A DNA stretch of 64,000 nucleotides from Geotalea sp. SG265 (GCF_022808985.1 NZ_JAKZFT010000011.1:61542-125541), one strand, 5' to 3'. Positions 31,664 through 40,716 are shown, counted from the first letter of the stretch. Numbers and translations are program-made. The notes: generated by a model from the letters alone, not told the origin.

Positions 31664-31735
31664 GGCACCATTCAGGTTATCATTAATAAATCTCCCGATT
31701 TGCCGTAGATCATTTCAAATACCCGGAGGAAAATC

Positions 31736-33040
31736 ATGAACCCATTAGCAACAGAACTGAACAACCAGCTTGCCCAGCACAGTCCCCATGTCCTTGAAAT
31801 GCTTTCGGACCTGGGTAAAAACCTCTTTTTCCCCAAAGGAATTCTGACCCAGTCGGCAGAAGCCAAGGAAAAGGCCAACAAATTCAACGCAACTATCGGC
31901 ATTGCCACGGAAAACGGCGGCCCGATGTTTCTGCAGTGCATCCAGGACAAGCTTTCCGCCTTCGATCCCAAGGATATTTACCCCTATGCCCCCCCTGCCG
32001 GAAAACCGGAACTGCGCTCCCTATGGCGTGAAAAGATGCTGCGGGAAAATCCCAGCCAGCGCGGCAAGCACTTCAGCAATCCCATTGTCACCAATGCGCT
32101 TACCCACGGTCTTTCCATCGTTGCCGATATGTTCATCAACAAGGGTGATCACCTGATCCTTCCCGACATGCTCTGGGGCAACTACAACCTGACCTTCGGC
32201 ACCTGCTGCGGCGCCATCGTTCAGAAATATCCGACCTTCACCGTCGCCGGCGGCTATGATGTGGATGCCTTCAGAACGGTGCTCAAGAACACCGCCGAAG
32301 AAAAGGGCAAGGCAGTGGTACTGCTCAACTTCCCCAACAATCCGAGCGGCTATACCCCGACGGTTGCCGAAGGGGATGCCATCGTCGCCGCCATCAAAGA
32401 GGTAGCAGAGGCGGGATGCAACGTGGTGGCAATCACCGACGACGCCTATTTCGGGCTTTTCTACGAAGACAGCCTTAAAGAGTCCCTGTTCGGCAAGCTG
32501 GCCAACCTCCATCCCCGCATCCTGGCCATCAAGCTGGACGGTGCGACCAAAGAGGAGTTCGTCTGGGGCTTCCGTACCGGCTTCGTCACCTTCGCCGACG
32601 GCAACAGCTACGAAAACGCGCCGGTCATGACCGCCCTGGAGAAAAAGGCCATGGGCATCATCCGCGCCCGTATCTCCAATTGTCCGCACCCCTCCCAGAC
32701 CTTCGTCATTGAAGCGCTGCGCTCTCCCGATTTCCTCAAACAGAAGGAAGAGAAACTGCAGATAATGAAGGGTCGTGCTCTCAAAACCAAGGAAGTCCTC
32801 AACAGCGGCAAGTACGACAAGGCCTGGACCTACTATCCATTCAATTCCGGCTACTTCATGTGCCTGAAACTGAAAACGGTGGAAGCGGAAAAGCTGCGCG
32901 TCCACCTGCTGGACAAATACGGCGTCGGTGCCATCTCCACGAGCAAGACTGACCTGCGCATCGCCTTTTCCTGCATCGCTGAGAAAGACATTCCCGAACT
33001 CTTCGACATCATTTACAAGGCAGTCGAGGACCTGGCTTAA
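31736..33040 (+). CDS. PLP-dependent aminotransferase, class I/II
   Basis: A 434-residue fold-type I aminotransferase. Visible are the N-terminal PYAPPAGKPELRSLW near residue 83, NFPNNPSGYTP near 199 (the cofactor-binding Asn), DDAYFGLFYE near 233, the internal lysine region KLDGATKEEF near 264 with an unusual spacing, and LRIAFSC near 406 with the substrate-carboxylate arginine. It resembles a subgroup annotated as putative aromatic or alanine aminotransferases; the amino acid is not clear. It has an AGGAAA ribosome site and its own terminator at 33071, so it is a single-gene unit divergent from the XRE-cupin operon. Confidence 0.85.
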   Translation: MNPLATELNNQLAQHSPHVLEMLSDLGKNLFFPKGILTQSAEAKEKANKFNATIGIATENGGPMFLQCIQDKLSAFDPKDIYPYAPPAGKPELRSLWREKMLRENPSQRGKHFSNPIVTNALTHGLSIVADMFINKGDHLILPDMLWGNYNLTFGTCCGAIVQKYPTFTVAGGYDVDAFRTVLKNTAEEKGKAVVLLNFPNNPSGYTPTVAEGDAIVAAIKEVAEAGCNVVAITDDAYFGLFYEDSLKESLFGKLANLHPRILAIKLDGATKEEFVWGFRTGFVTFADGNSYENAPVMTALEKKAMGIIRARISNCPHPSQTFVIEALRSPDFLKQKEEKLQIMKGRALKTKEVLNSGKYDKAWTYYPFNSGYFMCLKLKTVEAEKLRVHLLDKYGVGAISTSKTDLRIAFSCIAEKDIPELFDIIYKAVEDLA

Positions 33041-33070
33041 ACATAGCCGCTGCAATGTAATCCCCCCGAA

Positions 33071-33098
33071 AACCCCGTCTTTCCCGGCGGGGTTTTTC
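33071..33098 (+). terminator. Intrinsic terminator of the aminotransferase gene
   Basis: AACCCCG (33071-33077) pairs with CGGGGTT (33088-33094) and is followed by TTTTT. Confidence 0.88.
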
Positions 33099-33138
33099 AT
33101 TTCAGGTGGATCGGGCTGCTCCCACGGAGAGATATGAC

Positions 33139-33819
33139 ATGGCACTACCCTGGACAATCATAGACACGGTTACCATTGAAGAAGGAGAACTGCAGCTTCG
33201 CCGGCGGGGAGACGATTTCCTCATCACTGTAGGCGGCCTCGTGCTCATGAACAGCAGGGCCAATCGGTCGGAGCTTGCCCTCGGGCGGTTGGCCTGCGCT
33301 CACCTGCAAACCTGTTCGGCTCCCCGTGTCCTAGTGGGAGGGCTGGGTATGGGCTGTACTCTGAGGGCAGTTCTCGATACTCTGCCGGCAGGAGCCCGGG
33401 TTGTGGTGGCCGAATTGAACCCGGTGATTCTCGAATGGTGCCGAGGGCCGCTGGCGCCGCTCACGGACGGGGCGGTCAATGACCCGCGGGTGACGGTGGA
33501 GATAGCCGATGTGGCCCAGGTGATTCGCAGATCCAGGATCGGCAGCGGCGAAGAAGGTTTCGATGCCATCGTCCTGGACCTTTACAGGGGGCCCCATCAT
33601 CGCACCAACAAGCGCGACGATCCCCTCTACGGTAGCAAGGCCGTCGAGCACGCCCGTCTTGCCCTGAAAGACAATGGTATCTTTGCCGTCTGGGGGGAAA
33701 ACTATGATGCCGGGTTCGATCAGCGACTCAGGGACGGCGGTTTTTCGGTAAAAAACGAGCGGCCGGGAAGGGGAGGGCTGCGCCATGTGGTGTTCGTTGC
33801 CAGGAAACTAAATGCCTGA
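33139..33819 (+). CDS. Spermidine synthase-like SAM-binding protein
   Basis: A 226-residue protein with the Rossmann fold of the spermidine synthase family. The SAM motif is VLVGGLGMGCTLRAVLD near residues 64-80, and the acidic loop is VVVAELNPVILEW near 88. The later VLDLYRGP near 149 replaces the catalytic Asp-rich DS/D loop of true spermidine synthases, so it is probably not a polyamine enzyme. Proteins of this type are widespread and mostly of unknown substrate. The ATG at 33139 has GGAGAG upstream. An earlier in-frame start at 33106 gives a non-conserved addition. Confidence 0.7.
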   Translation: MALPWTIIDTVTIEEGELQLRRRGDDFLITVGGLVLMNSRANRSELALGRLACAHLQTCSAPRVLVGGLGMGCTLRAVLDTLPAGARVVVAELNPVILEWCRGPLAPLTDGAVNDPRVTVEIADVAQVIRRSRIGSGEEGFDAIVLDLYRGPHHRTNKRDDPLYGSKAVEHARLALKDNGIFAVWGENYDAGFDQRLRDGGFSVKNERPGRGGLRHVVFVARKLNA

Positions 33820-33910
33820 ACATCTGCCTAACTCCCACACAAGAATCCAAAAATCTCCCGGAGCCTCTGTTTAAGTGCTCAGGGTAAATCCATATCGCAA
33901 GGAGTTGACC

Positions 33911-34189
33911 ATGCCATGTGCAAATGCCCGCCATATCCTGGTGGACACGGAAGAAGAATGTCAGCAGCTTAAGAAGCAGATCGAGGAAGGTGCCGATTTC
34001 GGTGAAGTGGCCAAGCTCAATTCCGCCTGTCCTTCAAGGATGCGCGGCGGCGACCTGGGTACCTTCGCCCAAGGGCAGATGGTTCCGGAATTCGATCAGG
34101 TGGTATTTTCCGGTGAACTGAACAAGGTGCTGGGACCGGTGCAGACCCAGTTCGGCTACCACCTGATCGAGATTACCAAACGCTGGTAA
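33911..34189 (+). CDS. Parvulin-type peptidyl-prolyl isomerase
   Basis: A 92-residue single-domain parvulin that speeds cis-trans isomerisation of prolyl bonds. Family motifs are ARHILVDTEEEC at residue 5, FGEVAKLNSACPSRMRGGDLG near 32-52, FDQVVFSGELN near 63 and TQFGYHLIEI at the end. No signal peptide is seen, so it should act in the cytosol. AAGGAG precedes the ATG at 33911; the in-frame start at 33875 has none. Homologues are often annotated ppiC. Confidence 0.92.
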   Translation: MPCANARHILVDTEEECQQLKKQIEEGADFGEVAKLNSACPSRMRGGDLGTFAQGQMVPEFDQVVFSGELNKVLGPVQTQFGYHLIEITKRW

Positions 34190-34483
34190 GTCAGGTACTC
34201 TCTCATCTCCATCCGTGATGAAAACCCCCACCATGTGCAGAACGCAGAGATCTGTTTGTAGATACTTACCTATGTATGCGACTAAGTAATTAGATGGGTA
34301 GTGTGGGGCAAGGGATGGACAGAATTGCTGGGGGGCTCAATGGCCCTACGGAATTGGTCCATACGAGCGTGTTTTGTGTTTCATATTATCCTCAACGGAT
34401 GGCCGTGCAAAAAGATAAAAATGCGTTAAGCTTGTCGCTGAACAGATGCATCTATTAAACAAGTCCAGTAAAAGGAGAAACCC
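34190..34483. other. Intergenic region without a recognisable gene
   Basis: Between the parvulin and the Met-rich protein genes. It contains only short weak inverted repeats (TACTTA/TAAGTA near 34263-34287 and a GC-rich hairpin near 34317-34363). I see no credible terminator, and the promoter of the next gene is not obvious. Confidence 0.3.
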
Positions 34484-35320
34484 ATGCCTCGCACTGTCCG
34501 ATCCATCGTCCTCGCAGCGATCCTGACTGCTGTTGCCTTGCCTGCTGTTGCTGCCGAGATATCCAGTACCGCTCTTAAGGCTAAAATGAAGCAGATGATG
34601 GAACAAAATCCCCAGTTGAGGCAGGAGTTGATGAGTAATCCCAACCACCGGCTTGCCATGGCCTATCGCCACAACCTGCTTAATTTTGCCGTCGCCCTGG
34701 ATAATATAGCACGGAACAACGAAACCACTCCAGGTGAAGTTGTCCGCACGGCGGTAAAAGAAATGAGGCGCAGTGCCGATCTCCTGGAAAAGCAGCATAA
34801 TGAAGTGCTGTCCGCCCTGCCTGCAGAAAAGAAAGCGGCACTGCAGGATGTGCCGAAGCTGATGCAGCAGCACTTGGCAGATATGCGTAAGCATTTGGAC
34901 CGCCTGGACGAAATCGCCAAGGGGGACCGGGTACCATCCTCTGAAGTGCGCCAGGAACTGACGTTCATCACGGAAGGGTGCAGGATGGACGGGATGCACG
35001 GAGCCATGATGCCTGGGGGACACGGCAAAGGAATGCTCTCCATGATGATGCAGGGTAACGGTGAAATGAATGCTGAGCTCCAGGACCTGGTGAATCGAAT
35101 GAATGAAGCGCCTGATGATCAAAAGCTGGGAATTATGTCACAGATCATCACCAGGCTGGTCGAGCAGCAAACGGAGATGGGCGGGGCATCCATGGAAATG
35201 TTGCCCCATGGCTCACACCCGATGATGCAGCATCCCCAAATGAATTACGGTAATCCTCCGGCTGGGACAGACGATGACACCAACATGGATATGGATGAGG
35301 TGATGGACGAGATGGAGTAA
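34484..35320 (+). CDS. Periplasmic methionine- and histidine-rich protein of unknown function
   Basis: A 278-residue exported protein. A signal peptide spans residues 1-23 (cut after PAVA-A). The middle is helical (residues 30-165). The C-terminal half is unusually rich in Met and His: MDGMHGAMMPGGHGKGMLSM near 167, HGSHPMMQHPQMN near 243, then an acidic end with NMDMDEVMDEME. Met/His clusters in the periplasm are typical of copper or silver ligands, so a metal-buffering role is possible. No metal efflux genes lie next to it. AAAGGAG precedes the ATG. I do not recognise the family. Confidence 0.65.
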   Translation: MPRTVRSIVLAAILTAVALPAVAAEISSTALKAKMKQMMEQNPQLRQELMSNPNHRLAMAYRHNLLNFAVALDNIARNNETTPGEVVRTAVKEMRRSADLLEKQHNEVLSALPAEKKAALQDVPKLMQQHLADMRKHLDRLDEIAKGDRVPSSEVRQELTFITEGCRMDGMHGAMMPGGHGKGMLSMMMQGNGEMNAELQDLVNRMNEAPDDQKLGIMSQIITRLVEQQTEMGGASMEMLPHGSHPMMQHPQMNYGNPPAGTDDDTNMDMDEVMDEME

Positions 35321-35356
35321 GCCGAAAAGTGATGAATGAGGGGGCCGCCGGCTCCC

Positions 35357-35563
35357 TCATTCCAGGTAGATGTCGTAGGCACGCTGGCCGGGCCCCTGGA
35401 TGGGCTTCAATTTCCTCCTGATGGCGGCCTTACCTATATACACCCACCCCTCAGATCTCTCAAAGGCGATGATTTCCCGCAGTTCTATCAGCTCTTTGAG
35501 CAGGGATGGCGGAACCTGCTCAATCGCCCCGTCAATGAATCGAACCGTTACCATTCTGGCCAT
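35357..35563 (-). CDS. Small conserved-looking protein of unknown function
   Basis: A 68-residue product with FIDGAIEQVPPSLLKELIELREIIAFERSEG-type sequence (broken here: RFIDGAIEQVPP, then LIELREIIAF). It resembles a small protein type common in Geobacter, with one beta hairpin and a WVYIG strand. GGGAGGGG lies just upstream of the ATG at 35563, and the ATG three codons later is also possible. A hairpin at 35335-35361 (AATGAGGG/CCCTCATT) lies at its 3' end, between it and the convergent Met-rich gene. Function is unknown. Confidence 0.6.
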   Translation of the reverse strand: MARMVTVRFIDGAIEQVPPSLLKELIELREIIAFERSEGWVYIGKAAIRRKLKPIQGPGQRAYDIYLE

Positions 35564-35672
35564 ATCCCCTCCCGGATCAGAGCCTAAAATTAAATGAATA
35601 TAATTTTAGATCTTATTTTTACCAATGCAATGGCATGAATAAAATTTTCTCTCGCAAAAACAGGTGTTTCCC

Positions 35673-36358
35673 ATGGCGGATTGGATGAGAAAAGAGGTGA
35701 AAGAATTTGTCGGGGAGCAGGTGAAACTGGCCCTCAGTTCCAGTGGAACCGAAGGCGTTGTGCAGATGATGGGCACCATTGCGGCATGGCTGGAAGCCCG
35801 AGTAAAGGAAGCTCTTGCTGAAAACCATTGTACCACCATCGCTTGCGGCCCAGGCTGTCCCCATTGCTGTGGCTTACTGTTTCTGTCCTTTTTCCCGAAG
35901 CAATGGTCATTGCCCGCCACCTGCAGCGCACTGGCCGGGCGGACATGCTACCGGTCCTCAAGGATTTCGTCGCGCGGATCAGATGGATGGAAGATGGGGA
36001 ACGGGCATGGCGTGGGATTTTCTGCCCATTTCTGGATCAAGCAGGGGCGTGTTCCATCCACCCGGTTCGGCCGTTGCTCTGCCGCAGCATAACATCAACC
36101 GATCCGGCTTCCTGTAGAGCGGCCCTCAATCAGACGGAAGAATCGGAAGCGCCCCTGGTGATAATGAATATGGTGCAGAAACAGATTGTGGAAAGCATTT
36201 TCATTCAGTTGGCCACGAGCCTGCAAGAAGCAGGCAGAGACTCAAGGAGCGTTGAGCTGGCCAGTGCCGTCTCTGCCATCATCGAGCAACCGGGCCTGGA
36301 AGAGGATTTCGCCAGGGGGGGGCCAGGTGGATATATGGAACGGATCAGAAATAACTGA
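35673..36358 (+). pseudogene. YkgJ-family cysteine-cluster protein, split by a -1 frameshift
   Basis: Two overlapping frames together make one protein. The first frame from ATG 35673 encodes MADWMRKEVKEF and then the cysteine motif CGPGCPHCCG ending near 35873. The family sequence then continues in another frame as LTVSVLFPEAMVIARHL, then GIFCPFLDQAGACSIHPVRP and LCRSI, to the stop at 36358. The cysteines form the YkgJ-type Zn/Fe cluster (CxxxCxxCC, then C...C...RP..CR). One missing base around 35868-35876 explains the break. It could be a true inactivating mutation, a sequencing error or, less likely, programmed frameshifting. The remaining sequence is well preserved, so any mutation is recent. 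Its end overlaps the convergent lipoprotein gene by 14 bases. Confidence 0.75.
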
Positions 36359-36947
36359 CCGTTAATAACGGTGCAACGGTTTTCTCGTCGATCTCAACGA
36401 GACCTGCTGCCTTAGTTAGAGATCGCAACCGCAGTTGAAGAGCGCTAAGCCTTTGCCGTTGTGCTTCTGCCATCAAGGGTGTGATATCAATGGCAACGTC
36501 TTTGCCAATGTCGTTGAGATTGAGTGGTGGCTGAAATGAGGTGCTCAGAATCGGGGGCTGAAAGAAGTTACCTTCCAGCAGTTTTTGCGGATCATAGTTT
36601 ACCAGGTCGATTTGTACCGGTATGGTTCCTGTCGGACCGAGGAATGTGATGTTATTGATGAAAATGCTGAGTGTTGCAGATTGAATGACTGCGTTGACCG
36701 GTATTGTGTCCAATGAAAAATCAAGAAAGCCACGGGTTTCAGAAACGGCTACAGGATCAATTCCGACGAAAACATTGTCGGCACCTTGAGTGATGGAGGT
36801 GGTGGTGGAGCTAACCTCGATGTCCCCATCGAATGCCTGATTGCTCAATATGTCGGTGGTAAACAACTGTGGCTCGTTGCGGTGGTCCCCGCAACCGGCG
36901 GTAATCGTCAGCAAAAGTAGCAGGATTGCCATCACTAATTTCTTCAT
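36345..36947 (-). CDS. Putative lipoprotein with a beta-sandwich domain
   Basis: A 200-residue protein. It starts MKKLVMAILLLLLTITAGC with a lipobox (TAGC) giving a lipidated cysteine at residue 19. The rest resembles DNRLRE-type jelly-roll domains: RGFLDFSLDTIPVNAVIQSA near 83 and LSIFINN near 103, then DITPLMAEA near 165. Such domains are found in extracellular and surface proteins. GGGAGGG precedes the ATG at 36947. The 3' end overlaps the YkgJ-type gene. Confidence 0.7.
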   Translation of the reverse strand: MKKLVMAILLLLLTITAGCGDHRNEPQLFTTDILSNQAFDGDIEVSSTTTSITQGADNVFVGIDPVAVSETRGFLDFSLDTIPVNAVIQSATLSIFINNITFLGPTGTIPVQIDLVNYDPQKLLEGNFFQPPILSTSFQPPLNLNDIGKDVAIDITPLMAEAQRQRLSALQLRLRSLTKAAGLVEIDEKTVAPLLTVSYF

Positions 36948-37256
36948 CGTTCCCTCCCCGGTGAAAAACAAAACTTTCCTTAAACATACCAGAAGAATCG
37001 CAAAACAGAAGCTGCTTTGAGAGGAACAGTCTGCTGCTTTTTCAATTACTAAACCAACACATTAAAAATTAGATTCCAAATAACCGAAAGTACATAATTT
37101 AGATCTTTGCCCTTATTAGCACGCCTACTTACCGGCTTATCCGTGCGGAGAATGAAATCTGCTATTACTGCTGGGACGGTGCAAGAGAAATTATTCGTCT
37201 TATACTTTCAGTATGTGGTGCATCCCACCCAATTGGATTGTTGGTGCGGGGCAGAC
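36948..37256. other. AT-rich intergenic region between divergent genes
   Basis: The gap between the lipoprotein gene (minus) and the glycosyltransferase gene (plus) must hold both promoters. I see no hexamer pair with good spacing. An open frame runs back from the glycosyltransferase to 37107, but it shows no family sequence. Confidence 0.3.
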
Positions 37257-38474
37257 ATGGAATTCCACAAAATCGCCAATATCCATGATTATGAACCGCT
37301 GATCGGCAGTGAAGCTGTTGATCGCATTCTCAGCAAGGCCCATCGCCTCAACGATCTGCACATCGTTCACATTAATTCCACGTTTTATGGCGGGGGGGTC
37401 TCGGAGATTCTTTCTTCCCTCACGCTCCTCATGAACCGGCTCGGCATCAAGACCGGCTGGCGCGTGATCTCGGGCTCGCCCGACTTCTTTGCCATCACCA
37501 AAAAGATGCATAACGCCCTGCAGGGGGGCGAGTATCATTTCACGCGTAGAAAGGTCCAGGTGTTCGAGGAGGTTATCCACGAAAACGCCATCAGAATGCA
37601 CCTGAATCATGACTTGGTCGTTGTCCACGACCCGCAGCCTTTGCCGATCGTGGCACATAACCGGAAGCGGGGCCCTTGGATATGGCGCTGCCATCTTCAA
37701 CTGAGCAATCCCCATCCCCAGCTGTGGGAATATCTGCAGAGCTACATCCAGATGTACGACGCTGTCATCATGTCGCTGCCCGAATACCGGCAGGAACTGA
37801 GCACGCCACAGGTATTCTTCATGCCTGCCATCGATCCCTTTTCCCAGAAGAATAGAGAGTTGAGCGATCCCGAAATGGATGAACGCCTCAGCCACTACGA
37901 CATCCCGGTGGATCTGCCCCTCGTTGTCCAGATTTCACGGTTCGACCGCTGGAAGGATCCGGAAGGGGTGATCGAGGCATTCAGGATTGCCAGAAGGGAA
38001 GTGCCATGTACCCTGGTACTTTTGGGAAGCATGGCGACCGACGACCCCGAAGGGGCGCAGATATACGAGTCGCTGCTAAAGTGCCAGGAAGAGCGCTTGC
38101 TGATTCTCAGTTCCCAGGATTCCGCACTGGCGAACGCCCTGCAGAGGCGGGCCGCCGTCGTATTGCAGAAATCCCTGCAGGAGGGATTCGGTCTGACGGT
38201 GGCCGAAGCGATGCTGAAAGGAACACCGGTGATCGGTGGACGGGTGGGGGGCATTGTGCACCAGATCGACGATGGGGTGAATGGCTTTCTCGTAAGTTCG
38301 CCACAGGAAACGGCAGAGCGTATCGTGCTGCTCCTGAAGGATGACCGGTTGCGGGAAGCAATGGGGAAAAAGGCACGGGAGAAGGTACTGCAGAACTTCC
38401 TACTTTCCCGCCTGGCGGAGCAGTACCTGGACCTTTATGCCTCCTTTCGCAGCAATTTCAGCCTTATCCTGTAA
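37257..38474 (+). CDS. GT4 glycosyltransferase resembling trehalose synthase TreT
   Basis: A 405-residue retaining glycosyltransferase. The N-terminal domain has HINSTFYGGGVSEILSSL near residue 41, FFAITKKMHNALQGG near 79 and VVVHDPQPLPI near 122. The C-terminal donor-binding domain has ISRFDRWKDPEGVIEAF near 225 and the E-x7-E region QEGFGLTVAEAMLKGTPVI near 309-328. The N-terminal features match TreT, which makes trehalose from an NDP-glucose and glucose in one reversible step. Other GT4 products are possible. I chose ATG 37257 because MEFHKI begins the conserved part. An upstream frame to 37107 looks non-coding. Confidence 0.75.
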   Translation: MEFHKIANIHDYEPLIGSEAVDRILSKAHRLNDLHIVHINSTFYGGGVSEILSSLTLLMNRLGIKTGWRVISGSPDFFAITKKMHNALQGGEYHFTRRKVQVFEEVIHENAIRMHLNHDLVVVHDPQPLPIVAHNRKRGPWIWRCHLQLSNPHPQLWEYLQSYIQMYDAVIMSLPEYRQELSTPQVFFMPAIDPFSQKNRELSDPEMDERLSHYDIPVDLPLVVQISRFDRWKDPEGVIEAFRIARREVPCTLVLLGSMATDDPEGAQIYESLLKCQEERLLILSSQDSALANALQRRAAVVLQKSLQEGFGLTVAEAMLKGTPVIGGRVGGIVHQIDDGVNGFLVSSPQETAERIVLLLKDDRLREAMGKKAREKVLQNFLLSRLAEQYLDLYASFRSNFSLIL

Positions 38475-38536
38475 CGGGACCGGCTCATCGTCAAAAACGA
38501 GTACAGAGTGAGTAATGGACCCTGAAGGGGGGAGCC

Positions 38537-40510
38537 ATGAACAAGACGCTCAAGATAACAGGCATTGTCGTTGCTGCAATAGTTGTGTTTTTCACCATTG
38601 TTGCCGTTCTGGTCAAAGTGCTCGTCAGTCCGGCCGGGGTGAGAAAAACGGTGCTGCCCATGGTCGAAAAAAAGCTGCAACGGCAGGTCCGGTTGGGGGA
38701 TGTTCAGGTGAGTGTCTTCTCGGGTATTGTCCTTAAGAACCTGACGGTACTGGAAAAAGACGGTGTTGAGCCGTTCGTCCAGGCGGGGCTGGTAAAGCTG
38801 AAGTACCGGTTCTGGCCCCTCTTGTCGGGGAGGGTGGTGGTAAACCAGATACTGCTCGATTCTCCGGCAATAAAAGTGATTCGTCTGCCGGACGGGACTT
38901 TCAACTATTCTGATATCCTAGCCAAGAAGGAGCAGGCAGCCCCGCAGGCAAAACCTGAGAAAGGGGAGATCAACCTGCTGGTATCGCAGGTTGCACTGAC
39001 CGGCGGGAAAATACGCTACGAAGATCGCAAAACAAACGGTCGGCCCTTTATCTATGAGATTACCGGTGTCGAAATCGATGCCAAGGATATAGCCATGGAT
39101 CGGCAATTTCCCTTTACTGTAAAAGCAACCGTTCCGGGGGCAAAGCTGGAAATGGGCGGAAACGCCGCAGATGTGGGGAAAAAGCCAGCAATGAACGCAG
39201 TCGTCACCATCAAGGCTGCCGACCTGGGGAAGCTGGTGGCGGGGCTGCCGCCACAGCTGGCGGCAAAAACCAGCGCTCTCGCCCCTTCGGGGGAGGTGAA
39301 TGTACGGTTGCATCTGGCTGGCCCGGTTTCGGCACCGAAAGAACTGCTAAAGGACGGAGAAGTGAAATTGACCAAGGTGGCTGTTACGGCTTCCGGCCAG
39401 CGTCCGGTTCTCTCAGGGACCCTTGCACTGAAGGGGAGAGAGCTTTCTTCCCGTGACCTGGTGCTTGTCATGGGCAGCAACACGCTAAAGCTAGCATTCA
39501 CTGTTGCGGACCTGCTCGGCAAGCCCTTGTCCCTTACCAGTTCCGTGAGCGCGGACCGTTTCGATCTGGACCCGTTTCTGAGAAAGAGCCCGAAGAAGGC
39601 AGGCGCCGCAGAGGAAAAGCCTGAACCGGGGCCGATGAATCTTCCGGTACGTGCCGTGGGATCGATACAATTGGGACAGACTTCGTTAAAGGGGCTGCCG
39701 GTCACCGGGCTGTCGGTCAAATACCGGCTTGCAGAGAACGTTCTCAGCATTGACGAATTGAAAGGAAATGTGGCTGGAGGGTCTTTCAACGACACGGCCC
39801 GCATCGATCTCGGGCGGAAGGGTTTTGCCTATACAACGGCATTGTCGGTCGCCGGCGTAAAAGCTGAAACTCTCGTGACGGCATTGGCCCCTAAGCCTGC
39901 CGGAACGGTTTTCGGCACCCTTTCCTTCAAGGGACAGGTCTCAGGCATGGGAACGCAGATGGCGGCCATGAAGAAAAACATCAGCGGGCAGGGAAACTAT
40001 GAAATTTCCCAGGGAAAACTGACAGGCCCCGGTCTTGTTCAAAGCCTGGCGCAGTTCCTGGGCATAGAGCAATTGCGGGTAATCAATTTCGAAAAATTTA
40101 ACGGCAGTTTCAGGGTCAGCCATGGCAAAATTATGATCGACAGCACCATCGCCGGGCGAGACGTGCAGATGGCGCCAAAAGGAACGGCGGGACTGGATAA
40201 GAGTCTAGATATTTCCCTGCAAACCCGTATCGCCCCCCAGCTGACCGGCAGGATAACGGGTGGACGCCTGGGGCGGTTCGTTACCGATGACAAAGGGTGG
40301 GGCATTTTGCCGCTCAAAGTAACGGGGAACTTTTCCGCGCCGAAATTCGCTCTGGATGTTTCGGCTGTCCGTGAACAGTTGAAACAGAAAGGGAAGGAAC
40401 AGCTCGAACGAACCATCAGGGAAAAGCTTCTCAAAGGAAAGGAAGGAGAACGCCAACCTCCGGAAAAAGAACTTCTTGAAAAGGGCCTCCGGGGAATCCT
40501 CGGCAAATAA
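38537..40510 (+). CDS. AsmA-family protein
   Basis: A 657-residue AsmA-type protein. One N-terminal membrane helix (residues 7-30) anchors a large periplasmic part rich in repeating beta strands. The N-terminal chorein-like motif is LVSPAGVRKTVLPMVEKKL near 28 followed by LGDVQVSVFSG near 53. The AsmA C-terminal segment with MKKNISGQGNYEISQGKLTG and FEKFNGSFRVSHGKIMID lies near 478-535. These proteins are linked to outer-membrane lipid homeostasis and may form bridges for phospholipid transport. It has GGGGGGAG before the ATG and its 3' end is close to the tRNA-Leu-derived terminator. Confidence 0.88.
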   Translation: MNKTLKITGIVVAAIVVFFTIVAVLVKVLVSPAGVRKTVLPMVEKKLQRQVRLGDVQVSVFSGIVLKNLTVLEKDGVEPFVQAGLVKLKYRFWPLLSGRVVVNQILLDSPAIKVIRLPDGTFNYSDILAKKEQAAPQAKPEKGEINLLVSQVALTGGKIRYEDRKTNGRPFIYEITGVEIDAKDIAMDRQFPFTVKATVPGAKLEMGGNAADVGKKPAMNAVVTIKAADLGKLVAGLPPQLAAKTSALAPSGEVNVRLHLAGPVSAPKELLKDGEVKLTKVAVTASGQRPVLSGTLALKGRELSSRDLVLVMGSNTLKLAFTVADLLGKPLSLTSSVSADRFDLDPFLRKSPKKAGAAEEKPEPGPMNLPVRAVGSIQLGQTSLKGLPVTGLSVKYRLAENVLSIDELKGNVAGGSFNDTARIDLGRKGFAYTTALSVAGVKAETLVTALAPKPAGTVFGTLSFKGQVSGMGTQMAAMKKNISGQGNYEISQGKLTGPGLVQSLAQFLGIEQLRVINFEKFNGSFRVSHGKIMIDSTIAGRDVQMAPKGTAGLDKSLDISLQTRIAPQLTGRITGGRLGRFVTDDKGWGILPLKVTGNFSAPKFALDVSAVREQLKQKGKEQLERTIREKLLKGKEGERQPPEKELLEKGLRGILGK

Positions 40511-40557
40511 AGAGTATCTTCCATGGAAAGGCCCATCGGTCATCGGTATGGCGAATG

Positions 40558-40592
40558 AAAAAAGGCCTCATGGCGAAAAACCATGGGGCCTT
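40558..40592 (-). terminator. Original terminator of tRNA-Leu, now displaced from it by the island
   Basis: Read on the minus strand, AAGGCCCCATGG pairs with CCATGAGGCCTT around a TTTTTCG loop and is followed by six T. In the uninterrupted chromosome it would lie about 10 bases after the tRNA-Leu CCA end. It can also act weakly for the AsmA gene on the plus strand. Confidence 0.75.
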
Positions 40593-40606
40593 GTCTTTCT
40601 CTGGTG

Positions 40607-40623
40607 CGGAGGCCGGGGTCGAA
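40607..40623. repeat. attL: 17-bp direct repeat from tRNA-Leu 3' end
   Basis: CGGAGGCCGGGGTCGAA is identical to 51425-51441 inside tRNA-Leu(CAA). The preceding TGGTG (40602-40606) continues the tRNA match toward the CCA end with one base missing. Confidence 0.88.
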
Positions 40624-40665
40624 TAACACCAGCAACATATTGTTTTTGCATTATATTACTTACTA

Positions 40666-40701
40666 TATTCCCAAATAGAACCCCCAAAACTACACCCAAG
40701 G
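40666..40701. promoter_or_regulatory. Candidate integrase/excisionase arm sites at the left end
   Basis: TTCCCAAAT, CCCCCAAAAC and CACCCAAGG occur within 36 bases. They resemble the ATACCCAAAA repeats near attR (51298-51334), consistent with arm-type sites for the integrase. Confidence 0.35.
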
Positions 40702-40716
40702 TGGTCAATCGCCGCG

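Noticed and set aside
34190..34483. Riboswitch before the Met-rich protein
   Set aside because: Only weak hairpins, with no match to a class I can recognise and no terminator or sequestered ribosome site.
37107..37256. Upstream extension of the glycosyltransferase
   Set aside because: Sequence is not TreT-like, and the conserved start begins at 37257.
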